Origin: Thermohalobaculum sp963822985
GTDB lineage: Bacteria > Pseudomonadota > Alphaproteobacteria > Rhodobacterales > Rhodobacteraceae
Direction: 5' to 3'
NCBI GenBank assembly: GCA_963822985.1
Contig: CAWGJU010000010.1
Location: forward strand, 372,001 to 436,000
Length of the DNA stretch: 64,000 bases
Shown here piece by piece: positions 34,011 through 42,163 of the stretch (position 1 is its first letter; each line of letters opens with the position of its first letter). The position numbers were made by a program, and so were the translations under genes. Below the pieces are notes generated by a model that worked only from the letters and a program-made list of their open reading frames with translations, had not been told where the DNA came from and searched no databases.

Positions 34011-34451
34011 ATCCAGCTGTCATTAGGCCACCCAAAGGCGCTTTAGGAAATCTTATGGATCGGTGGGCTTACGCGTCAAGCGTTTTTCCGGCACTGTCCG
34101 GGAAGGCCGCTTAAACTCGCACCCCGGCTAGGATGATGCGCGGGACTTCTCGGCGACGGGAAATCTGGGGGACGGCGCTGATGGAACAGGAAAATTCGGG
34201 CGCTGGCATGCTCTTCTACAGGCGCCTGGTGCTGGCATTTTGTTTTCCCGATGGGGTTGAGCACGCTGAACACCCGCGCGGCGAGCCGGAGCCGAATGTG
34301 CGCCGCCGGGATCGAATCGACGACAGAGGAACGTCGGGGGCCAAGGACTGGTTTCTTGCCACAGCACCGGACGGACGCTGGTCTGGCGGGCGTGCGATCC
34401 GCGAAGCCGCGGCGCGGCCCTAGCTCTTCCGACCAGCGGCGTCGCTTCCTT

Positions 34452-34507
34452 TTCGCTGCAGCGAACGTCAGCTTTTCCTCTTCGCTGCAACGAACGTCAG
34501 CTTCCTC
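34452..34507. repeat. Tandem repeat of ~28 bp containing a 14-bp palindrome, upstream of glnE
   Basis: Copy 1 (34452-34480) and copy 2 (34481-34507) share TTCGCTGCA(G/A)CGAACGTCAGC and end in TTCCTC. In copy 1 the first 14 bases (TTCGCTGCAGCGAA) are a perfect palindrome; one base change breaks it in copy 2. It lies 100 nt upstream of glnE, and a regulatory role is possible but unproven. Confidence 0.75.
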
Positions 34508-34605
34508 CGCATATCGGCGATCCACCGGACCGGCGGCGGTTCCGCCGGTCCGCGACGGTCGCCTGACGAGTTGACAGGCCGGGCCGCCCTGCCGATGGTC
34601 GATCC

Positions 34606-37485
34606 ATGCGCGCGCTCGTCGACCGGATCACCGCGACGCCCGTTGCCTTCGACCGCGAGCGCGCCGAGGCAGTGCTGGCCGGAGCCGATCCGGCGCTGGC
34701 GCAGGGCGCCGTTGGCGAATTGATCCGCGGGGCGGCCGGCTCGAGCCCCTATCTGGCCCGGCTGACGACGCGCCATTCCGACTGGCTGGCGAGGAACCTG
34801 GGCCGCCCGCCCGAGGTGGCGCTGCGTGCCCTGCTCGACCGGACGCGGCGCGACGTCGCCAAGGCGAGCGGGCAGGCGACGGTGATGCGCGCGCTCCGCC
34901 GCGCCAAGGCGCGATCGGCGCTGCTGATCGCGCTGGCCGACCTCGGCGGCGTCTGGCGTCTCTCCGAGGTGACGGGCGCGCTGACCCGGCTGGCCGACGC
35001 CTCCGCCACGGCGGCGGCGCGATGGCTGCTGGCGGCCGAGCTTCGCGCCGGCAGGCTACCCGGGCTCGACGAGGCGGCGCTCGAGACGGGCGCCGCCTAC
35101 GTGCTGCTCGCCATGGGCAAGATGGGCGCGGGCGAGCTGAACTTTTCCTCGGACATCGACGTGATCGCGCTCTTCGACGATGCCCGCTTCGATGGCGACG
35201 AGGTGCTCGAGGCGCGGGCCCGCTACATCCACGTGACCAAGCAGCTGGTCAAGCTGATCTCGCAGAACACCGAGGACGGCTATGTCTTCCGCACGGACCT
35301 GCGGCTGCGCCCCTCGCCCTCGACGACGCCCGTCTGCATGGCGATCGACGCGGCCGAGCGCTACTATAAATCGGTGGGGCGGACCTGGGAGCGGGCCGCG
35401 CACATCAAGGCGCGGCCGCTGGTCGACGAGGCGGCGGGCGAGGCCTATCTCGCGACGCTCGCGCCCTTCATCTGGCGGCGGCACCTCGACTTTGCCGCCA
35501 TCGAGGACGCGCACGACATGCTGCGCAAGATCCGCGCCCAGAAGGCCCGCTTCACGGTCGGCGAGCTGCCCGGCTATGACCTCAAGCTCGGCCCCGGCGG
35601 CATCCGCGAGATCGAGTTCTTCGTCCAGACGCGCCAGCTGATCATGGGCGGCCGCGCGACCGATTTGCGCGTGCCGACGACGCTGGGCGCGCTCGACGCG
35701 CTCGCTGCCGGCGACTGGATCGACACGTCCGTCCGCGACACGCTGGCCGAGGACTATGCGGCGCTGCGCACGGTCGAGCACCGGCTGCAGATGATGGAGG
35801 ACGCGCAGACGCATGCCGTGCCGAAGCCCGCGGACGCGCGGACGCGCCTGGCGATGCTCTCGGGCGAGGCCGACCGCGACGCCTTCGAGCGGCGGCTGGC
35901 CGAGCGGCTGGCCCGCGTGCACGCCGCCTGCGAGGAGTTCTTCACGCCGGCCGGCGGCAAGAAGCCCGCGCGCGCCGAGGTGCTGCTGGACGAGGCGCGG
36001 CTGGCCGAGCGCGGCTTCGAGCGCCCGGCCGACGCCGCGCGCCAGATCGGCCGCTGGCACGAGGGCCAGATCCCGGCGACGCGGGGCGAGCGGGCGCGCG
36101 GCCTGTTCCGCCAGCTCGAGCCGCAGATCGTCGAGCGCCTGGCCGGCGCCGCCTCGCCCGACCAGGCGCTGGTGCATTTCGACCGGTTCCTCTCGGGCCT
36201 CCCGGCCGGCGTGCAGCTTTTCTCGCTGTTCGCCGCGAACCCACAGCTGCTGGACCTGATCGTCGAGATCTGCGCCGCGGCGCCGCGACTGGCCAGCTAT
36301 CTCGGCCGGCACCCCAAGACGCTGGACGCGCTGCTCGACCGTGACTTCTGGGAGCCGATGCGGCGCAAGGCGATCGCCAAGGACATGCGGGCGCGGCTGG
36401 CGCCCGAGGACGGATACGAGCGGGTGCTCGACGCCTCGCGGCGCTGGGCGCGCGAGCAATGGTTCCGCGCGGGCGTGCACGTCCTGCGCGCCGTCTCGGA
36501 CGAGCGCGAGGCGGGGGAGGCCTTCACGCGGATTGCCGAGACCTGCATCGCCGAGCTCTACCCGCATGTCGTCGCCGAGTTCGCGCGCAAGCACGGCGAC
36601 CCGCCCGGCGCGGGCATGGCGGTGCTGGCCATGGGCAAGCTCGGCTCGCGCGAGATGACGGCGGGCTCGGACCTCGACATGATCACGATCTACGATGCCG
36701 GCGGCGAGGAGGCGTCGGCCGGGCGGCGGCCCTTGAGCGCGAGCGTCTACTATCCGCGGCTGACGCAGGCGCTGGTCGCGGCGCTGACGGCGCCGACCGC
36801 CGAGGGCGCGCTCTACGAGGTCGACATGCGGCTCAGGCCCTCCGGGCGGCAGGGGCCCGTGGCGGTCTCGCTCGCCTCGTTCGAGAGCTATCAGACGGGC
36901 CATGCTTGGGTCTGGGAGCACCTGGCGCTGATCCGCGCGCGGTCCATCGCCGGCCCCGAGGGCTTGCGCGACGCGATGGACGGGGTGATCGAGCGGGCGC
37001 TTGCCGGGCGTCGCGACGCGCCCGAGGTAAAGGCCGAGGCGATCGAGATGCGCCGGCGGATCATTGACGCGGCCGCGGCCGAGCGGCGCAATCCTTGGTC
37101 GCTGAAGCACGCGGCGGGCGGCCTGATGGAGATCGAGTTCCTGGCGCAGACGGGCACGCTGATCGCCGGGCTCGGCCGTTGCCGGACCGCGCGCGAGGCG
37201 CTGCCGCTGCTGGCCGAGGCCGGCTGGATCGGGGCGGAGGAGGCGCAGGGCCTGGGCGAGGCGCTGGTCTTCCAGCAGCGGCTGCAGCAGGTGGAGCGGG
37301 TCGCCGTGGCAGGCGGGCTCGACCCGGGCGCGGCGGGCGCCGAGTTCCGCCGTGTCCTCGTGCGGACGGCCGGCGTGGACGATTTCGCGGCGCTGGAGGC
37401 GGCGCTGCGCGACCACCAGCAGCGCGCCGCCGGGATCGTCGCGCGGCTATTCGGCGACGGGACGCGCGCCGCGGCGCCCGACTGA
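34606..37485 (+). CDS. glnE: Bifunctional glutamine synthetase adenylyltransferase/deadenylyltransferase
   Basis: A 959-residue cytoplasmic regulator that adenylylates and deadenylylates glutamine synthetase in response to PII proteins. Two nucleotidyltransferase domains are visible: the deadenylylase half with MGKMGAGELNFSSDIDVIALFD (~169-190, G-x-x-N-F-S-S-D-I-D) and the adenylylase half with MGKLGSREMTAGSDLDMITIYD (~675-697). Between and after them are the helical regions with RTVEHRLQMMEDAQTHAVP and MEIEFLAQT. The second motif keeps the metal-binding D-x-D but has MTAGSDLD, the expected variant. The start ATG lacks a strong Shine-Dalgarno. The frame is intact over 2.9 kb. Confidence 0.96.
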   Translation: MRALVDRITATPVAFDRERAEAVLAGADPALAQGAVGELIRGAAGSSPYLARLTTRHSDWLARNLGRPPEVALRALLDRTRRDVAKASGQATVMRALRRAKARSALLIALADLGGVWRLSEVTGALTRLADASATAAARWLLAAELRAGRLPGLDEAALETGAAYVLLAMGKMGAGELNFSSDIDVIALFDDARFDGDEVLEARARYIHVTKQLVKLISQNTEDGYVFRTDLRLRPSPSTTPVCMAIDAAERYYKSVGRTWERAAHIKARPLVDEAAGEAYLATLAPFIWRRHLDFAAIEDAHDMLRKIRAQKARFTVGELPGYDLKLGPGGIREIEFFVQTRQLIMGGRATDLRVPTTLGALDALAAGDWIDTSVRDTLAEDYAALRTVEHRLQMMEDAQTHAVPKPADARTRLAMLSGEADRDAFERRLAERLARVHAACEEFFTPAGGKKPARAEVLLDEARLAERGFERPADAARQIGRWHEGQIPATRGERARGLFRQLEPQIVERLAGAASPDQALVHFDRFLSGLPAGVQLFSLFAANPQLLDLIVEICAAAPRLASYLGRHPKTLDALLDRDFWEPMRRKAIAKDMRARLAPEDGYERVLDASRRWAREQWFRAGVHVLRAVSDEREAGEAFTRIAETCIAELYPHVVAEFARKHGDPPGAGMAVLAMGKLGSREMTAGSDLDMITIYDAGGEEASAGRRPLSASVYYPRLTQALVAALTAPTAEGALYEVDMRLRPSGRQGPVAVSLASFESYQTGHAWVWEHLALIRARSIAGPEGLRDAMDGVIERALAGRRDAPEVKAEAIEMRRRIIDAAAAERRNPWSLKHAAGGLMEIEFLAQTGTLIAGLGRCRTAREALPLLAEAGWIGAEEAQGLGEALVFQQRLQQVERVAVAGGLDPGAAGAEFRRVLVRTAGVDDFAALEAALRDHQQRAAGIVARLFGDGTRAAAPD

Positions 37486-37596
37486 GACGCCCTCCGCCGG
37501 CGCGCGGCTCGCATTTGTCACGTTCACGGCCCGACCGCGGTCCTGCGAATGATCGACCGGAGAAGGGAGGGCTGGCGGCAGGCGGAGACCTCCCGT

Positions 37597-37623
37597 TCCT
37601 CTCCGAAGCGGAGGGGGAGGCGC
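37597..37623. repeat. REP-like palindromic repeat, copy 2 (downstream of glnE)
   Basis: CTCCG (37601-37605) pairs with CGGAG (37609-37613) around AAG, extended by flanking C-rich and G-rich bases. Bases 37601-37623 equal the reverse complement of 10733-10755. It lies between the converging ends of glnE and a radical SAM gene, so it may also help termination. Confidence 0.7.
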
Positions 37624-37670
37624 TTGGGCCGAGAGCGGCGCCCGGCACGGCCGTCGGGTGCCCCGTCGGG

Positions 37671-38758
37671 TCAAAGTCCGAGAGAGAGCTGGTCGCCAAG
37701 GCGGGGCGGCGGCCGGAAGAGGTCGCAGCGCAGCCGCGGCGCCGGCCGGTCGAGGCCGGCGCGCTGGCGGGCGAGCTGGAAGCGGCGGCGGATCAGCGTT
37801 CCCTGGACGCCGCCGGCGCGCATCCGCTTGCCCCATTGCGGGTCATAGTCGCGCCCGCCATGCATCTCGCGCACGATCCCCATGACGCGGGCCGCCCGGT
37901 CCGGATACTCGCGCGCCAGCCAGTCGCGAAAGAGCGGGCTGACCTCCAGCGGCAGGCGCAGCGTCGTGTAGCTGGCGAAGCGCGCCCCCGCCTCGGCCGC
38001 GGCCGCCATCAGCCGCTCGATCTCGTGATCGTTCAGCGCCGGGATGATCGGCGCGATGTTGACGCCGACTGGCACACCTTCAGCCGCCAGCGCCCGGATC
38101 ATCTCCAGCCGCCGGGCCGGCGCCGCCGCCCGCGGCTCCAGCGCGCGGCTAAGGCGATTGTCGAGCGTGGTCAGCGAGATCGCCACCTGCGCCAGCCCCT
38201 CGCGGCCGAGCCGGCCGAGGATCGCGGCATCGCGCGCGACCAACACGCCCTTGGTCGTCACCGTGACCGGATGGCGATGCTCCCACAGCACCTCGAGCAG
38301 CTGGGCCATGATGCGGTGCGTCTTCTCGATCGGCTGGTAGGGGTCGGTGTTGGTGCCGATGGCGATCGGCGCCACCTGGTAGCCGGGCTTCCTCAGCGCC
38401 TCGGCCAACAGCTCGGCGGCGCGCGGCTTTGCGACGAGCCGCGTCTCGAAGTCGAGACCGGGGAGAGCCCGAGCTGGGCATGGCTCGGCCGGGCATAGCA
38501 ATAGATGCAGCCGTGCTCGCAGCCGCGATAGGGGTTGATCGAGCGGTCGAACGGGATGTCGGGCGAGCTGTTGCGGGCGATGATGCTGCGGCTGCGGTCG
38601 AGCGTCACCTCGGTCCGCAGCGGCGGCAGCTCCTCCGGGATGCCCCAGCCGTCATCGGCCGTCTCGGCATGCAGCCGGTCATAGCGGTTCGCCGGGTTGC
38701 CCCCTGCCCCGCGGCCCCGGCGCCTGTTCTCCGGGACGATCTCTGTCGGCTTGATCAC
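37671..38758 (-). CDS. PA0069-family radical SAM protein, one frameshift
   Basis: A roughly 362-residue radical SAM protein. The N-terminal part reads VIKPTEIVPENRRRGRGAGGNPANRYDRL, then SPDIPFDRSINPYRGCEHGCIYCYARPSHAQLGLSP, with the radical SAM cysteines in C-x-x-x-C-x-x-C and the RGCEHGCIYC(Y/F)ARP wording of the PA0069 family. The C-terminal half (GLDFETRLVAKPRAAELL, GTNTDPYQPIEKTHRIM, GVNIAPIIPALND) is in another frame: one base is missing near 38459, inside the run encoding LSP-GLDFE. Both halves match one family. The start is uncertain; a GTG at 38758 is used. Relatives include spore-photoproduct-lyase-like proteins; the substrate is unknown. Confidence 0.82.
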
Positions 38759-38906
38759 CTCGGCGCCCTCCGGCCGGCCCGATTCCAGACGGAACGTTAA
38801 GCGAACATAGCTGTGCGCGCAATCCGTCGCGCCACAGATTCGCCGCCTGCGGGAACGACGGCGCCCAAGCGAGGTTGAAGCGAAAACCCTTTCTCGCAGG
38901 TGCGAA

Positions 38907-39972
38907 ATGATCGACACACCACCCCGATGCGGCAGGACGCTGGTGCTCGGCGGCGGCAATGCCCTCGGCGCCTACCATCTCGGCGTCTGCGAAGAGCTGC
39001 TGGCCGAGCTGTCGCCCGACCGCATCGTCGGCACCTCCATCGGCGCGATAACCGGCGCCATCCTCGCCGGCAATCCGCCGGAGACGCGGCTCGACCAGCT
39101 GCGCGCCTTCTGGCGGCAGGCGCGGCGGCCGGGCCCGCCGCCCGGCTGGGGCTGGAGCGAGCTGCGGGCGCGGGAGAGCGTGCTCGCGGGGCTCGGCGCG
39201 TTGCTCGGCGGCCGGCCGGGCCTGTTCCATGGCGGGCTCACCGCGCTCTGGCCGCAATTCGTCCCCGGTCAGCCCGCGCGCGGGCTGAACGATCACCGGC
39301 CGATGGCACGGACGCTCGAGAGTTGCATCGACTTCGACAGGCTCCGTCGGGCAGATCCGGAACTGCACATCGTGGCGCTCGACATGGAGAGCGGGCGCGA
39401 GGTCTGGTTCGACTCGCGGCGCGATCGGATCGGGCCCGAGCATCTGCTGGCCTGCGGCGCCCTGCCGCCGTTGTTTCCCGCGGTCGAGCTCGACGGGCGC
39501 CTGCTCTGCGATGCCGGGCTGGTCGACAACACCCCTGTCGCCAGGGCCTTCGAGCTGGAGCAGGGTCGGCCGTTCCTCTGCGTGGCGGTCGACCTCTTCC
39601 CGCTCGAGCACGGGCGACCCTCGGGGCTGAACGGCACCGTCGCCCGGGCGCAGGACCTGGCGTTCGCCGGGCAGACGCGACGCGCGATCGAGGCGGTCGG
39701 ACGCGAGCGCGCGATGCTGCGCCGCCTCGACCCCGAACTCGCCGCCCGCCGTCCTCGCCCGCCTCGCCTACCGCGCCCCCGATCACCAGCGTGCGCTGAA
39801 GTCGCTGGACTTTTCGCGGGCGTCCATCGACGAGCGCATCGAACGAGGCCGGCGGGATGCCGAGCTTTTGCTGGCACGCTTCTCCGAGCTGGCCTGGGAC
39901 GCTCCCTTCGAGGAGATCGCGCCCGACCAGATCCACCTGACGACGCCGCCCGAGCTGGCCGCGACGGCGTGA
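38907..39972 (+). CDS. Patatin-like phospholipase, one frameshift near the C-terminus
   Basis: A roughly 354-residue acyl hydrolase with a Ser-Asp dyad. The oxyanion loop is LGGGNALGAYHLGV (15-27), the nucleophile elbow GTSIG (Ser44), and the catalytic Asp lies in CDAGLVDNTPVARA (~210). One extra base at about 39744 (GCC|G|CCC) shifts the frame; reading on in the restored frame gives AVLARLAYRAPDHQRALKSLDFSRASIDERIERGRRDAE, ending at TGA 39970-39972, which is the usual DUF3734-like C-terminal region. No signal peptide is seen, so it probably acts on cytoplasmic or inner-leaflet lipids. It is divergent from the radical SAM gene. Confidence 0.85.
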
Positions 39973-39991
39973 GCTCGGTCCCGCGCCAGCC

Positions 39992-41221
39992 TCAGCCGCT
40001 ATCGCGGCCAGGCGCGGCGACGACGCCGTCGTCGAACAGCGCGCCGATCTCGCGCTCGGGCAGCGCCAGCACGTCGGCCAGGATCTCCTCGGTGTGCTGG
40101 CCCAGCGCGGGCGCAGGCACAGGCGGCTGGCGCGGATGGGCCGAGAAATCCAGCGGCGAGCCCGGGACCGGATAGCGCCCGATCCCCGGCTGCTCGATCT
40201 CGGCAAAGAGCGGATTGTCGGCCGACAGGTCGGGGTCCTCGGCGAGGGCTTGGACAAAGCTGCGAAACACGGACCAGGTGACGCCGCCCCGGTCGAAGGC
40301 CTCGGCGAAGTCGGCGACGCGGCGCGCGGCGAACCAGGGAGCCAGCACGGCCGTGATCTCGGCCCGCGCCCGCCACCGCGCCCCCTCCTCGCGCAGGTCG
40401 GCGCCGAGCCGGGCGGCGAGCGCGTCCATCGCCTCGGCCGTCCCGGTCACGTCGAGCAGGTTCCGCCATTGCCGGTCGGTCAGGCCGATCACCATGACCC
40501 GCCTTCTATCGGCACAGACGAAGTCCTGCCCATAGGCGCCGTAGAGCGCGTTGCCGGCCCGCGCACGGTCGACGCCGTTCACCGCGACCTCGCCGATGAT
40601 GCCGAGATGGCCCAGCATCGCCGCCGCCACGTCCTTCAGCGTCAGCTCGACGGACTGGCCGCGGCCGGTGCGCAGCCGCTGCCGTTCGGCGGCCAGCAGG
40701 GCGGTGGCGGCCATGTTGCCGGCGATGCAGTCCCAGGCCGGCAGGACATGCGCGACCGGCTGGTCCGAGCCCTCGGGGCCGGTCGCCGATGGAAAGCCGA
40801 CCGCCGGGTTGACGGTGTAGTCGACGGCCGGGCGGCCGCGCCGGTCGCCGGCCAGCGACACCATGACGAGGTCCGGCCGGATCGCGCGCAGCGCCGGCCA
40901 GTCCATCCAGCCGCGCACCCGCAGGTTGGTGAGGAACAGGCCGGCATCGTCGCCCGGCGCGGTGATCAGCCGGGTGACGATCTCGCGCCCGCGCGGCGCG
41001 CCGAGATCGACGGCGATCGAGCGCTTGCCCTTGTTCAGCCCGGCCCAGAACAGGCTTTTTCCGTCGGCCGTCACCGGCCAGCGCCGGGCGTCGAGCCCGC
41101 CCTGCAGCCGGTCGAAGCGGATCACGTCGGCGCCCATCTGCGCCAGCGTCATGCCGGCCAGCGGGATGGCGACGAAGGCCGAGCCCTCGACCACGCGCAT
41201 CCCCGACAAGATGCCCGCCAT
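39992..41221 (-). CDS. CaiB/BaiF CoA-transferase, 2-methylfumaryl-CoA isomerase-like
   Basis: A 409-residue class III CoA-transferase fold protein. Whole blocks resemble mesaconyl-CoA C1-C4 CoA-transferase (Mct) as I remember it: VVEGSAFVAIPLAGMTLAQMGADVIRFD, then RRWPVTADGKSLFWAGLNKGKRSIAVDL, AVDYTVNPAVGFPSATGP, HVLPAWDCIAGNMAATALLAAERQR and GNALYGAYGQDFVCADRRRVMVIGLTDRQW. The catalytic Asp of the fold is expected in the LTLKDVAAAMLGHLG segment. Mct moves CoA within mesaconate in the 3-hydroxypropionate bicycle of Chloroflexus and in some proteobacteria. No other bicycle gene lies in the window. It converges with the patatin gene. Confidence 0.85.
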   Translation of the reverse strand: MAGILSGMRVVEGSAFVAIPLAGMTLAQMGADVIRFDRLQGGLDARRWPVTADGKSLFWAGLNKGKRSIAVDLGAPRGREIVTRLITAPGDDAGLFLTNLRVRGWMDWPALRAIRPDLVMVSLAGDRRGRPAVDYTVNPAVGFPSATGPEGSDQPVAHVLPAWDCIAGNMAATALLAAERQRLRTGRGQSVELTLKDVAAAMLGHLGIIGEVAVNGVDRARAGNALYGAYGQDFVCADRRRVMVIGLTDRQWRNLLDVTGTAEAMDALAARLGADLREEGARWRARAEITAVLAPWFAARRVADFAEAFDRGGVTWSVFRSFVQALAEDPDLSADNPLFAEIEQPGIGRYPVPGSPLDFSAHPRQPPVPAPALGQHTEEILADVLALPEREIGALFDDGVVAAPGRDSG

Positions 41222-41533
41222 CAGTCGCCCCCTCCTCGTGCCGCGTACGGCATGGTCGCCCCCTCACCAGCCACATCGCAGGGCCAAGGCTGGGACCGAC
41301 TACGCGCCCGCGTCAATCAGGGATCTCCCACGAGGTCCGGGCGCGGCGCCGGGTCCTGGCCGGGCCCGATACGGGCGGGCATGGGCCGGGCGTCAAGCCC
41401 GGCGGGCCGCAGCTTGCCCCGCGGCCGCCATCGTGAAACGATGCATTGCCGATGCGCGCGGGGGCGTCTCGGGAACCCTGGGGGATGCCTCGGGGCGCCT
41501 CGGCTGCCGGGGGAAATCGTGGGGGGAAAAACG
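41222..41533. other. Divergent intergenic region before the FecR-cyclase pair
   Basis: 312 nt between the CoA-transferase start and the FecR gene start. It should hold both promoters, but I cannot point to convincing -35/-10 boxes. A G-rich run (GGGGGGAAAAACG) ends at the FecR start codon and serves as its ribosome-binding site. Confidence 0.4.
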
Positions 41534-42163
41534 ATGAGGTTTCGCATCTTCGCCGCCGTCCTGTGCTGCCTGGCCGCGGCCGCAGCTGCGGAACGGGTGG
41601 CGGCCCAGGCGCCGCGCGGCTGCGCGGTGACGGGGCTGGAAGGGCCGAACGCGCGCATGCAGCTGGCCGGCGGCTGGCTGTCCGTCGAGCCCGGCCCAAT
41701 GCCGGCCCAGGCCAACATGGTCGAGACCGGGGCCGCGACGCGGCTCGAGATCAGCTGCGAGGACGGCTTCGTCGTGACGCTGGGGCCCGACAGCCGGGCC
41801 GATCTGGGCGCGCTCGCCGGCCCGCCGGACGGCGCGCCCGGCCTCGTCATGTCCCTCCTGCAGGGCATCATCGGCGTCGTCACGCCCGACCGGCTGGCCG
41901 CGCCCGTCGAGGTGCGCACGCCGGCGGTGATCGCGGCCGTGCGCTCGACGGCATGGCTGGTCGAGCACGACCCCGCCGCCGAGGCCAGCGCCGTCTTCGT
42001 GCGCCGCGGCCGGGTCACCGTCTCGAACCGCGAGATCGCCGTCGTGCTCGACCCGGGCGAGGGCATCACCCTGACCCGCGACACGACGGTCAGGCCCGTC
42101 GCCAATTGGGGCCAGCCGCGCATCGACCAGTCGACGGCCGCGCTCGGCTTCGCATGGGACTAG
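41534..42163 (+). CDS. FecR-domain exported protein
   Basis: A 209-residue protein with a signal peptide (MRFRIFAAVLCCLAAAAAAERVAAQ, cleavage after VAAQ). The mature part contains a FecR-like beta-roll: GAATRLEISCEDGFVVTLGPDSRADL (~75-100), then VEVRTPAVIAAVRSTAWLVEHD (the conserved T-P-x-A-x-x-x-R-G/S-T stretch, ~138-160), VRRGRVTVSN and VVLDPGEGITLTRD. Two cysteines could pair. It overlaps the start of the CHASE2 cyclase gene by 10 nt, so the products are probably made together; in such pairs the FecR protein is likely a periplasmic partner of the membrane cyclase (inference). Confidence 0.85.
   Translation: MRFRIFAAVLCCLAAAAAAERVAAQAPRGCAVTGLEGPNARMQLAGGWLSVEPGPMPAQANMVETGAATRLEISCEDGFVVTLGPDSRADLGALAGPPDGAPGLVMSLLQGIIGVVTPDRLAAPVEVRTPAVIAAVRSTAWLVEHDPAAEASAVFVRRGRVTVSNREIAVVLDPGEGITLTRDTTVRPVANWGQPRIDQSTAALGFAWD

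Larger units (their letters stand above)
33879..34605. other. Long region without a convincing gene, rich in short repeats
   Basis: About 730 nt upstream of glnE. It contains two neighbouring 15-bp tandem duplications (33946-33975, 33981-34010) and a ~29-bp tandem repeat with an internal palindrome (34452-34507). An open frame on the plus strand to 34423 (containing MEQENSGAGMLFYRRLVLAFCFPDG from about 34181) has no ribosome-binding site or family similarity, and I do not call it. I see no tRNA-like fold. The base composition is less GC-rich than the flanking genes, consistent with acquired or decayed DNA. Confidence 0.5.

Noticed and set aside
34133..34423. A 96-codon plus-strand open frame upstream of glnE
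   Set aside because: No ribosome-binding site, no recognisable family and Arg-rich chance-like composition; noted only in the intergenic entry.
33946..34507. Short repeats as a CRISPR array
   Set aside because: The repeats are directly adjacent tandem copies without spacers, differ from one another, and no cas genes are present.
37095..38498. A 467-codon plus-strand open frame overlapping the glnE end and the radical SAM gene
   Set aside because: It runs through the glnE 3' end in another frame and antisense to the radical SAM gene; the translation lacks protein character.
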